A DNA stretch of 64,000 nucleotides, taken from the NCBI RefSeq assembly GCF_014217805.1, contig NZ_CP055156.1, positions 5,524,585-5,588,584 of the forward strand, given 5' to 3'. Positions 1 through 8,111 of the stretch are shown here, one piece after another. Under the pieces are notes generated by a model that was given only the letters and a program-made list of their open reading frames with translations, was not told the DNA's origin and did not search any database. Both the position numbers and the translations under genes were made by a program. How positions within the stretch are numbered: position 1 is the stretch's first letter; every line of letters begins with the position of its first letter. The DNA comes from Adhaeribacter swui. Lineage in GTDB: Bacteria; Bacteroidota; Bacteroidia; Cytophagales; Hymenobacteraceae.

Positions 1-39
1 CTGCGCGTAAAATCCCATACCACTAAATGTTAAATCAAG

Positions 40-447
40 TTAAATCGTTTTCCTAAAACTACGGAGCCAGTCTAAACCACTCTCCCTATCCGTAAAAAGC
101 CGCGTGGGATTTTTAGGCTTGTTCACCATAATGTAAAAGTTGGCCATCATTTTCAGCATCGGCGACGACACAATCATGGCGCTGGCCAAAACCAATTGGT
201 TTCCTTCGTTGGCCATGTAGTCGCGGGCTTCTTTGGTAGTATGTTTTACTTGGGTTATGTCGAATAAACAAGGATACGCTATATTTTTAAAAAAATTTAA
301 CCGATCCTGTACCGTAGCAACCGCAATGTCCAAGTCTAACGTCTCTAGTGGTTTAAAAGTAGCCTGATAAATTCCTTCCCGGACAAACATAGTTACGTAA
401 GGCGTTTCAAGAAAGGAATCTTTATCAGAATTTGGGAAAGTGGACAT
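40..447 (-). CDS. STAS/SpoIIAA-like domain protein
   Basis: Small soluble protein of 135 residues when started at the internal Met at 447; an upstream in-frame Met at 465 would add six residues (MYFFNS) of atypical composition, so I prefer the internal start. There is no signal peptide or membrane segment. The order is a beta-rich N-terminal half, a helix following FDITQVKHTTKEAR, then a hydrophobic strand and helix and a C-terminal DRESGLDWLRSF helix. This resembles the small STAS/SEC14-like proteins common in Cytophagales, in which the last helix reads as Ala/Asp-x-x-WL. The function is unknown; a regulatory or protein-binding role is inferred from the fold. It stands alone with 826 bp of non-coding DNA upstream. 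Confidence 0.6.
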   Translation of the reverse strand: MSTFPNSDKDSFLETPYVTMFVREGIYQATFKPLETLDLDIAVATVQDRLNFFKNIAYPCLFDITQVKHTTKEARDYMANEGNQLVLASAMIVSSPMLKMMANFYIMVNKPKNPTRLFTDRESGLDWLRSFRKTI

Positions 448-1273
448 GCTATTAAAAAAATACAACTATTAACCATAAATATATCAACTGGATCAACTAA
501 GGAAGGAGCGCGAAAATTGTACAACAAAACACTAAGTAGGAAATAAAACTTTACAAAACCTTAACCTGTGATCGATTAAATTTTAGTGTACAATGCAACC
601 CCCTTTCAATAAAATTGTTATCCGTTGATTTAAAAATTCATAAAACTATATTGAGTAAATCTAACATCATCTAAAAAAAAGAAGTCCAGTATCAGCCGTG
701 CCAATAATGGTAAGTTCCACCATAAAATTTTTAAAAATCCGTTCGACTCCGATATATATCAATAATTCTATTTATAAATTACAGCAGCCTATTAATTACT
801 TTTATTTTGTTGTTGTAAATTTAAAATAAACTATTGTAAAAATATTTATTAAAACGCTACAAAAGTACTTACGAAATATTTAATAATTTAGATATTTCGG
901 CGTAAGGTTTGCTTGTTAGTTTTTTTATTATCGGCTTTGGCTGTAAAAGCCAGAAGTACCGAAAAGAACTAGTTTTTCAGGAATTGTTGTGTTTTCGGTT
1001 TGCTCCCAATACAATCGCCCCAACTTAGAGCTACAAAGCTCATATCCTCCCTTTTAACTTATGAAACCATGTTAATCAAAAATTTACATAACTAAAATTC
1101 ACACAAACTGCTGCTTGAGTAATGTTATAAAATATAATAATATTCCTAAAAGTATTGAACAATTAAAAAAAAAAAAGAATTATCGCTATCTGGGGAATGT
1201 TCCTGAGCTTTAAACTGTCTAACAAAAAATTATATTGCATCACTTGGCTTAGTTGCAGCATCTAGCTTTTTAT
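448..1273. other. 826-bp AT-rich intergenic region
   Basis: This gap separates two divergently transcribed genes (the STAS-like gene on minus and the histidine kinase on plus). I see no convincing ORF, tRNA or repeat. The only structure is a short weak hairpin (TGGCT/AGCCA, about 938-952). Both promoters presumably lie here, but I could not identify a TAnnTTTG element. Confidence 0.5.
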
Positions 1274-3274
1274 ATGAAGAAATTAATACTTGCTATTTTA
1301 TTACTGCCTACCTTCCTGCACGCCCAAAACAGAACCGTAGATAGCCTATTAACTTTATTAAATTCAAATCTTGGTAAAGCAGATTTAGTAAGTTTAAATT
1401 GCCAACTTAGCCGGCAGTACCAATTTTCTGATATTAAAAAAGCTAAAAATTACGCGCAAGCTGCCGTAGACTTGGCGTCTAAGTTTCGTTTAACCAACAA
1501 AGAGGCCGAAGCTTTAACGCTCCTGGGGCACGCGCATTTGGTGTTAGGCGAGTTTGATCAGGCGTTAGCCTGCCATTTTAAATCTTTGAAACTAGCTGAA
1601 CAAGCTCACGATACCACCGTTATTGTGGCATCTTATAATGCTTTAGGGGGCATGTACCACAAAGTTAAAGATTCTAAAAGTGCTTTTTTGTATATCCGGA
1701 AAGCCGGAAATCTGGCCCGGCGGGTAAACGATACTTTGGGCTTGAGCAAGGTTTACAATAATCTGGGCAACCTTTACGAAGAAGAAAAAAAGTACAATCA
1801 GGCTTTTTCTTACTTCGCAAAAGCAGCTAGTATGCAACGGCTACTCGGTCGCAACCGCAACTTAGCCATAAGTTTGCACAACATGGGCCACGTGCACATT
1901 TATCTCCCGCACCCCGAAAAAGGCCTCCCCTATTTGTTTGAGTCGCTGGAAATAAATCAAACTATCCAGAACAATATGCTGCGGTCGGGCACTTTGGGCA
2001 GTATTTCTCAAGTATACGCGTTACTGGGCGATCAAAAGAAAGCCATGCAATTTGCGCATCAGAGCTACGAATGGGCAGTAAAAACTGAGTCGAGCAAAAA
2101 AATAAACGAAGCAGCTAAACTCCTGCAAAAATTATACGCCGGGCAAAAAGATTATGCCAAAGCTTACCATTACCTCGAAATAGTAAATCAACAAGAAAAT
2201 AAGCTCGACCTGGAGCACCAAAAATTAAAAGCCGCCGAAATAACAGCCGAACACGAAAGAGCCTTGCACGAACTTCAGCAAAAAAGATTTGCTGCCGAGC
2301 AGGAAAATCAAGCCTTAAAAATTCGGAAGCAAAATGAATCGCTGGTTTTAAGTGCGGTGGTGGTTTGTTTGTTAACGGTACTTTTATTGGTTGTTTACCG
2401 TAGCCGCCAAGGTTTTAAGCTTACCTCCCTGCAACTAACCGCGGCCAATAACCGCATGCAAGTGCAAAACAAAGAAATAGAAAAACAACGCACCGAGTTG
2501 TACTCCCAGTCGCAAACTTTACAAAAGCAAAACCACTTATTAGAAAATCACAACGGCTTTAAAAACCGCATTTTCACGATTATTTCGCACGATTTAAAAA
2601 CGCCTTTTAACTCCTTAAAAGGAGTACTGGCTCTTTTAAAAACCAAAGAAATGTCGCGCAACGACCTGGAAATGTTGTTTAATTTACTGGGCAAAGAAAT
2701 GGAGCAATCCTTGGAAATGCTGCAAAGTTTATTGGTATGGTCTAAGGCGCAATTAGCTGGTTCTCATATTGTGTTAAAACCCGTTAACATTCAACAGTTG
2801 GCGACAGAAAACTTGCAACTGGTAGAATCGCGGGCAGAAGAAAAAGGCATAACCTTACGGAATGAGATTTCTGAAAGTACCGAAATTTTAACCGATCAGG
2901 AACGTTTGAATTTCACCATCCGGAACCTGGTTCAAAATGCTATCAAGTTTACTTCGGCAGGAGGCCAGATTTCTATCCGCACCGAAGAACAGGAAGACCG
3001 GATGTGCATTTTGGTGAGTGACACGGGCAAGGGAATAAAACCCGAAAATTTAAACCGCTTATTTAAAGAAGACCGTTTTACCACCGTGGGTACCCGCAAC
3101 GAAAAAGGCACGGGCTTAGGTTTGATGCTTTGCAAAGAATTACTCGAAAGTATTAACGCAAGCATTACGGTCGAAAGCCAGATTGGGGCCGGAAGTACTT
3201 TCCGGGTATTTCTGCCTAAATCCAACTTAGCCGCTTTACAATGGAGAAGTATGCCCGAATTAAATTTAAATTAA
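1274..3274 (+). CDS. TPR sensor histidine kinase
   Basis: Two-component sensor kinase of 666 residues. I start at 1274 because MKKLILAILLLPTFLHAQ is a clean signal peptide; a start at 1253 would add seven residues before it. Residues about 20-310 are periplasmic tetratricopeptide repeats (for example ALTLLGHAHLVLGEFDQAL, VYNNLGNLYEEEKKYNQAF). A coiled coil follows at 310-355, one membrane helix at about 358-376, a second coiled coil at 385-425, and then the kinase. The H box SHDLKTP puts the phospho-accepting His at 439. The N box is NLVQNAIKFT, and the G boxes DTGKGI and GTGLGL are intact. There is no receiver or DNA-binding domain and no adjacent response regulator, so it is an orphan kinase. 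The input signal is unknown. Confidence 0.9.
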   Translation: MKKLILAILLLPTFLHAQNRTVDSLLTLLNSNLGKADLVSLNCQLSRQYQFSDIKKAKNYAQAAVDLASKFRLTNKEAEALTLLGHAHLVLGEFDQALACHFKSLKLAEQAHDTTVIVASYNALGGMYHKVKDSKSAFLYIRKAGNLARRVNDTLGLSKVYNNLGNLYEEEKKYNQAFSYFAKAASMQRLLGRNRNLAISLHNMGHVHIYLPHPEKGLPYLFESLEINQTIQNNMLRSGTLGSISQVYALLGDQKKAMQFAHQSYEWAVKTESSKKINEAAKLLQKLYAGQKDYAKAYHYLEIVNQQENKLDLEHQKLKAAEITAEHERALHELQQKRFAAEQENQALKIRKQNESLVLSAVVVCLLTVLLLVVYRSRQGFKLTSLQLTAANNRMQVQNKEIEKQRTELYSQSQTLQKQNHLLENHNGFKNRIFTIISHDLKTPFNSLKGVLALLKTKEMSRNDLEMLFNLLGKEMEQSLEMLQSLLVWSKAQLAGSHIVLKPVNIQQLATENLQLVESRAEEKGITLRNEISESTEILTDQERLNFTIRNLVQNAIKFTSAGGQISIRTEEQEDRMCILVSDTGKGIKPENLNRLFKEDRFTTVGTRNEKGTGLGLMLCKELLESINASITVESQIGAGSTFRVFLPKSNLAALQWRSMPELNLN

Positions 3275-4102
3275 GTTATCTTCTCGACTAGAAACTTAAT
3301 GCTACATCCGGCTAAAAACCGGCACATATTCCACCGGTTCAGAATAAAATACTGATATAGAACGATAGCTATTAAAAGGCTACACCATAAGAAAGCATTT
3401 TTAATTCGGACAGGCTTCGCTACCCGCGAAAGTAACAAACCGGCAAAGAAAGGATACATGGTACGAGTTAACCCGATGCGCACCTGTTCCAGATTCAGGG
3501 TCCAGCCACCACTTACGTTGCCATTGGTAATAGCCAGGTGAGCCAGGCCAATAGTCGCAATGCTTACTAAGATACTTAATGCTGTATTAGACAATTTTCT
3601 GATCCCGATGGCATAAAGAATGTTGGCGATGTATTCCAAAAACAAGGACCATTCCACGCTATTCAAAGGGTGCATCTCTTCCTAGCCACGTATATCCAGT
3701 GATGATGGCACAGGCAAGATCGTATAGCCAATTAGCAATACCAGCAGCATCTTCCGGAATGGTATGAATAAGCGGCCAGATGGCAGAATCTGTAAAATTA
3801 AACCCGATTGCACCGAGGGTCTTCCCAAAACCACCATGGGTTGCAGTGGTTCGATGCGGTGTTTAAGAAAACTGCTTACGGTCATTTTGGGCCAGCAATC
3901 GTCGTAGGCATAGCCGATCACAAAGCCGGATAAAAAAAAGAAAAAGTCGACGGGCAGGTACCCATGATTAACAAGATTATCTAAATAGCTGGTAGCTAGC
4001 GGTTCAGCCAAACTGGAATGTGACAACGATAATGGCTGCAACCCCACATAAGCCATCCAGAATGGGATAATGCGGCTTAGTAGTCAGCTTTATATTGCTC
4101 AT
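3271..4102 (-). pseudogene. Decayed acyltransferase 3 (OafA-like) gene
   Basis: Remains of an integral-membrane acyltransferase-3 family protein that would O-acylate a sugar. The natural start is at 4102 and reads MSNIKLTTKPHYPILDGLCGVAA, the family opening, but this frame stops near 4024. Reading resumes in another frame with HGYLPVDFFFFLSGFVIGYAYDD. The frame is lost again near 3825, where the matching residues (GAIGFNFTDSAIWPLIHTIP) lie in a third frame, and returns near 3755 (KMLLVLLIGYTILPVP). A TAG at 3682-3684 replaces the Trp expected after DIRG. The last segment (WSLFLEYIANILYAIGIRKLS onward) then runs to 3271 and ends without the family C-terminal third. Three frameshifts, a nonsense codon and a truncation make a real pseudogene more likely than sequencing error. 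Its 3' end overlaps the histidine kinase stop by 4 bp. Confidence 0.8.
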
Positions 4103-4582
4103 TAAAAAACAGAATATTCAAACTATAAATTAAAACTAACGCAAAATATAAAAAAATGCATTGCCGCACCTTTGGGCAAAGCTAAACCGTAAATCTATAA
4201 AAATATTTGTTTCACTAATAAAATAAGGATTGTTTGATTCTGGTTGCGTACAAAAAATAACCTGAATTTTTTCATGCTTTATTTACAGCGCAGGATAATA
4301 AATTTTTAAAAAATTTTAATTACACGTAAAAGCTTTACCAGGCTTTCAAGTAAAAAACATTTTTAACAGATTATTTAAAAGGTATTTGGATGAAGATGCT
4401 AAACTGGAACACACTATTACTGCTGCAGCTTATAAATATGAGCCAGAAGCGCTACATAGTGCTCCCCTAAACCAGAAATACAGCAGAGCACAAGATTAAC
4501 CAGAAAAATTTCATAAGATTTATCAATTATTTATAGATTGTACTTTACTTACTTTAAAAACAAATATCAGATAGTAAATTTT
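4103..4582. other. 480-bp intergenic region, possible remnant
   Basis: AT-rich DNA between the acyltransferase pseudogene and a small unknown gene. An open stretch of about 59 codons on plus (about 4320-4498, ending KYSRAQD then TAA) has a protein-like composition but no start codon. It could be a gene remnant; I cannot assign it to a family. Confidence 0.3.
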
Positions 4583-4846
4583 ATGAAAGCTTTTATCCAT
4601 AATATCCCTGAACCACCTTCTTTTTTAAGTGATAAAATAGAATTAAGAGGCAACGTTTATGATGATGCGGGGCAATTGTATAAATCAGATGAGCTGATTG
4701 CCACTTTAACCAATAATACTGAAAATTGGCATTGGCATGTACATATCCCTAACGGTAAGCTGGGCTCCATCAATAAAGGAGAGTGCCCTACCTACCATGA
4801 AGCTTTCAATGAAGTAAATGCCTATTTAGATCAAGCTACGTTTTAA
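4583..4846 (+). CDS. Small hypothetical protein
   Basis: A protein of 87 residues, not recognised. I start at 4583 (MKAFIHNIPEPPSF); the alternative start at 4538 adds 15 residues rich in Tyr, Phe and Lys that look like translated non-coding sequence. It is acidic and soluble, without signal peptide or membrane helix. The middle has a Trp/His-rich stretch (ENWHWHVHIPNG), and the C-terminus a short helix (EAFNEVNAYLDQ). Its neighbours are a pseudogene and a 628-bp gap, so context gives no hint of function. It might instead be a fragment of a larger accessory protein. Confidence 0.5.
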   Translation: MKAFIHNIPEPPSFLSDKIELRGNVYDDAGQLYKSDELIATLTNNTENWHWHVHIPNGKLGSINKGECPTYHEAFNEVNAYLDQATF

Positions 4847-5474
4847 GATTAAAGATAGTACAGAAAGGTAAATTAGGGATATAGCTCTGTTTACCTTTCA
4901 TTAAAAATATTCCTGACCAACCCGAAAGATAAATACCGGCCAAAAAAAAAGCGTAAGCAATCTAGTCTTGCTATTAAACTCGTCTAAAGGTTTAAATTTT
5001 AAAACAACCAGATATACTAGCGTTAATTAGGCTATATCAGAGGTAAAAGCGCCCTGGCCAGTTGTATAACTAATTCCTGTTCCGCGTACATTGCTTTCAG
5101 CCATCAATTCCTTTCTAAATATTTAAACTGTTTAAATGCGGTTGCATCCATTCCATTGCAAAGCTGTAGGTATTGTAAAAAGCAGTTTAGTAACACATAC
5201 TATGCTCTCAGAAACTTAAGATCAATATCTTATTAATAAAAGCTATAAACAGTCACCAATCTTATTAAATATGCCAAGGTTATAAAGAGAAAATTAATCT
5301 TAACCTTTTTTCTTTTATTTCTAGCGAAATAGCTGGTATTTTGGCTTTTCAGGCTACTAACATCAATACTTTTTACTCTCAGACTTCTACCTAGCAACAG
5401 GCTAATGGCAGATGTAACAAGAGTATTGAGCTAGAGCCGAGCTTTACTCCTGTATTATACTAGAATTACATAAC
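4847..5474. other. 628-bp intergenic region
   Basis: AT-rich and without a convincing gene. On minus, 5027-5104 would encode a 25-residue peptide (MAESNVRGTG...) preceded by GAAAGGAATTG, and a short open stretch just upstream reads like protein; both are too short to call. No terminator or promoter motif was recognised. Confidence 0.4.
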
Positions 5475-6977
5475 ATGCAATTGATAAACGCCCCGTTTCC
5501 CGACTTTATAAAGAACTTTGAGCAAACGCTAAAACACCTATTTCATACGAAAGAAGATATCAACCAGCTCAGCCTTAATAGGGGTTTGCCCCCTGCTATT
5601 ATGAGCGAGATTATGGCTCAGCTACCTTTATCTGTAGCCATTCCCCAATCGTATGGTGGCCGGGGCAGTATCGTAAAAGAATGTTTAGGAATTTTAGCTG
5701 CCGCCTCTTACGAGTCCCTGCCACTTTCACTTATATTCGGCATTAACATCGCGCTTTTTCTGGAGCCAGTTTCGAAGTACGCAGAGGAAACGGTGAAAAA
5801 AGAAATCTTTGACCGGTTTCTTCACGCACAGAATATGGGCGGGCTTATGATCACCGAACCTAATTACGGCAGTGATGCATTGAACATGAAAACGGTGAAT
5901 AGACCCAGTGAAGCAGGTTATAAAATAAAAGGCCAAAAGCATTGGCAGGGCCTTACAGGTATGGCCGATTACTGGTTAATTGCCTGTCGGAAAGAAAGCA
6001 GCCCGGGAGAACTCAGCCGGGACATTGATTTTTTTATTTGTGATGCGTCGCAGGAGAAACAACGAATCATCGTAGAGGAGTACTATGATAACTTAGGGCT
6101 TTACATGATCCCTTATGGTTTAAACCAATTAGATGTAGAGGTTCCGGCCTACTTTAAGTTACAGCCTAAAACTACCGGCATCAAAATGATGTTGGATATC
6201 TTACATCGCAGCCGCATGCAATTCCCCGGCATGGGCATGGGCTTTATCCAACGCATGATGGAAGAAGCTATAGCACATTGCCAAACCCGAATTGTAGGAA
6301 CGGCTAATCTATTAGCTCTGGATCAGGTGCAGTTTCAATTAACCCGTATCCAAGCTGCTTTTACTATCTGTTCGGCCATGTGCGCCCGCAGCAGTGAAAT
6401 CAGCGGGGTGAATCACGACTTAGCAACCGAAGGTCTGGAAGCAAACAGTATGAAGGCGGTAGTAACCGATTTAATGCAGGAGTCATCTCAAATCTTAGTT
6501 CAATTATCTGGAGCGAATGGTTACCGCATCCGGCATATTGGCGGACGGGGAATTATAGACAGCCGGCCATTCCAGATTTTTGAAGGCTCCAACGAAATGC
6601 TTTACAGTCAGATAGCCGAGATAATTACCCGCTTAATGAAAAAGCAGAAGCAAAGGCAAGTATTTGCTTTTCTGAAAGATTTTGAGCTTACCGCGGCAGC
6701 TTGCCTGCCGGTTAAACAAGAACTTAGTTTTTCTCTTCCCGAATCTTTGCCGCAACGCAAAATGGTAGATCTAGGTAAAATTCTGGGTCGGGTTGTTGCC
6801 CTGGGCTACGTATTGCAGTTAGAGGAAAAGGGGTTCCAAAAAGATTTGATCGCTAATTGTATTATTGCGGTTAGGCAAGAAATAGCTGGTTTAGTATCTG
6901 GTTTTAACGCAGATAATACAACTACAGTAGTGACTGATTTAACAGCAAAAAGTTTCTGGTTGAATTTAGCTGATTAA
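5475..6977 (+). CDS. Acyl-CoA dehydrogenase family protein
   Basis: FAD-dependent enzyme of 500 residues that would introduce an alpha-beta double bond into an acyl-CoA. The family order is visible: N-terminal helical domain; beta domain with GGLMITEPNYGSDALNM (residues about 122-138) and KGQKHWQGLTGMADYWL; C-terminal helical domain with QLSGANGY, GGRGIIDSRPFQIFEGSNEM. The Glu of IFEGSNE (residue 370) aligns with the catalytic base of medium-chain acyl-CoA dehydrogenases. About 100 extra C-terminal residues follow the usual end. No electron-transfer flavoprotein, CoA ligase or hydratase gene is adjacent, so the substrate is unknown. It is a single-gene unit with large gaps on both sides. Confidence 0.85.
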   Translation: MQLINAPFPDFIKNFEQTLKHLFHTKEDINQLSLNRGLPPAIMSEIMAQLPLSVAIPQSYGGRGSIVKECLGILAAASYESLPLSLIFGINIALFLEPVSKYAEETVKKEIFDRFLHAQNMGGLMITEPNYGSDALNMKTVNRPSEAGYKIKGQKHWQGLTGMADYWLIACRKESSPGELSRDIDFFICDASQEKQRIIVEEYYDNLGLYMIPYGLNQLDVEVPAYFKLQPKTTGIKMMLDILHRSRMQFPGMGMGFIQRMMEEAIAHCQTRIVGTANLLALDQVQFQLTRIQAAFTICSAMCARSSEISGVNHDLATEGLEANSMKAVVTDLMQESSQILVQLSGANGYRIRHIGGRGIIDSRPFQIFEGSNEMLYSQIAEIITRLMKKQKQRQVFAFLKDFELTAAACLPVKQELSFSLPESLPQRKMVDLGKILGRVVALGYVLQLEEKGFQKDLIANCIIAVRQEIAGLVSGFNADNTTTVVTDLTAKSFWLNLAD

Positions 6978-7331
6978 AATGGCAAATTAAATTTAGTTGA
7001 ACCGAGAGATTGGGAAATAACAATTAGGATCAAACTGCAGTATTGTTATGCAACCTTATAAAGCTATTTTTTAAAAAATATTGTCGAATAAAACGTGCAG
7101 CAAGTAATTATATAGTTTTACCAGGAAGCAAATAATGGCGCTACCACTATTGTAGCGCCAAAGCTTGAATTTGTACCAATTTCGAATAAATACCTCGGCT
7201 GTTGCTGTTCTTACTCCTGAATATTATCGTAGTTATACGTTAAATTATCAATCCTGAACTTGTTACCATGGCTTGGCTGCATGCGACAAATTTAATACAT
7301 TGTTTCCCTATTCTCACCCAAACCTTGATTA
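6978..7331. other. 354-bp intergenic region
   Basis: Non-coding. Apart from the 9-bp-stem hairpin at 7136-7160 I see nothing in it. The promoter of the downstream lipoprotein gene should lie in its last 150 bp. Confidence 0.5.
7136..7160 (+). terminator. Hairpin downstream of acyl-CoA dehydrogenase
   Basis: Perfect 9-bp stem, TGGCGCTAC (7136-7144) with GTAGCGCCA (7152-7160), and a 7-nt loop. It lies about 160 bp after the dehydrogenase stop. No T-run follows, so intrinsic termination is uncertain; it could instead protect an mRNA 3' end. Confidence 0.45.
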
Positions 7332-7811
7332 ATGAAAAATAAATTCTATTCTGCAGTAGTGCTTCTTTTGTTGGTATGGGGTTGTTCTGACAATTCCGCT
7401 TCCCAAGAAAAGGCTATTTCTGAAAGCCAGCAGCCAGTTAAGGCCAGCGAGATAGATGAAGCCAAAACTAAGCAGGTGTTGGATCACCATTGGCAAGCTT
7501 TTATCCAGAACAATATGGAGGAAGTGATGGCAGATTATACCGAAGAATCTGTTTTGATTACGCCCGATAGAACTTATAAAGAATTAGAGGAAATTCGGGA
7601 AAATTTTAAAAATGCCTACCAAACATTTGCCCAGGAACGTACTACCTTTAAATTAAACAAGTCTGTTATAGTTAGAGATATTGGCTATATTCTTTGGCAA
7701 GCAAAAACACCCACCCTTGACCTGACTTACGCCTCCGATACCTTCATTATCCAAAACGGAAAAATCATTAGCCAGACATACGCCGGCGTTGCTCATGCGC
7801 TCAAAGAGTAA
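7332..7811 (+). CDS. SnoaL/DUF4440-like lipoprotein
   Basis: A 159-residue predicted lipoprotein. The signal peptide MKNKFYSAVVLLLLVWGC ends in a lipobox with Cys18, followed by a Ser/Gln-rich linker to about residue 45. The rest fits the NTF2-like SnoaL/DUF4440 fold: helix KQVLDHHWQAFIQNNMEEVMADYTEESVL, then TPDRTYKELEEIRENFKNAY, then beta strands ending in the family-typical DTFIIQNGKIISQTY. Such domains bind small ligands or act as accessory domains; no catalytic residues can be assigned. It is monocistronic and followed by a long hairpin at 7934. Confidence 0.75.
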   Translation: MKNKFYSAVVLLLLVWGCSDNSASQEKAISESQQPVKASEIDEAKTKQVLDHHWQAFIQNNMEEVMADYTEESVLITPDRTYKELEEIRENFKNAYQTFAQERTTFKLNKSVIVRDIGYILWQAKTPTLDLTYASDTFIIQNGKIISQTYAGVAHALKE

Positions 7812-7933
7812 TAAACAACTTCCAGATAAAGAAATATATGTTAAACACATAAAACTCTTCGAAGAAGTTATTTTTCTTATAACTCGTCTCAGGAATGAAG
7901 ATTAAGCTTTAATTGGAAAGAAGCTTATTTTAA

Positions 7934-7984
7934 ATACCCATTCTGAAAAAAGACCTACTACCAGAACTTTTTCAGAATGGGTAT
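7934..7984. terminator. Long perfect inverted repeat
   Basis: Seventeen-base perfect arms: ATACCCATTCTGAAAAA at 7934-7950 and its exact complement at 7968-7984, with a 17-nt loop. It sits between a plus-strand gene ending at 7811 and a minus-strand pseudogene ending at 8112. The arms carry A-runs and T-runs on the loop side, so it may serve as a bidirectional terminator, although it lacks an external T-tract. Confidence 0.6.
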
Positions 7985-8111
7985 TATCTATTCCATCTTT
8001 TCATAAGATGGCTAATCAACACCTTTTTGGACTAGACAAACTAAAACTAAGAAGCCAAATACCATCTTTATTAGTATTAAGCTTTTCTTTCTCAGCAAAC
8101 GAAATCTAAGT

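Noticed and set aside
4320-4498. An open 59-codon stretch on plus with a protein-like composition.
   Set aside because: No start codon and no recognisable family; could be a remnant but cannot be supported.
5027-5104. A 25-codon minus-strand ORF (MAESNVRGTG...) with an upstream AGGAATTG, possibly a small peptide gene.
   Set aside because: Too short, no homolog recognised, and the region has no other signs of a gene.
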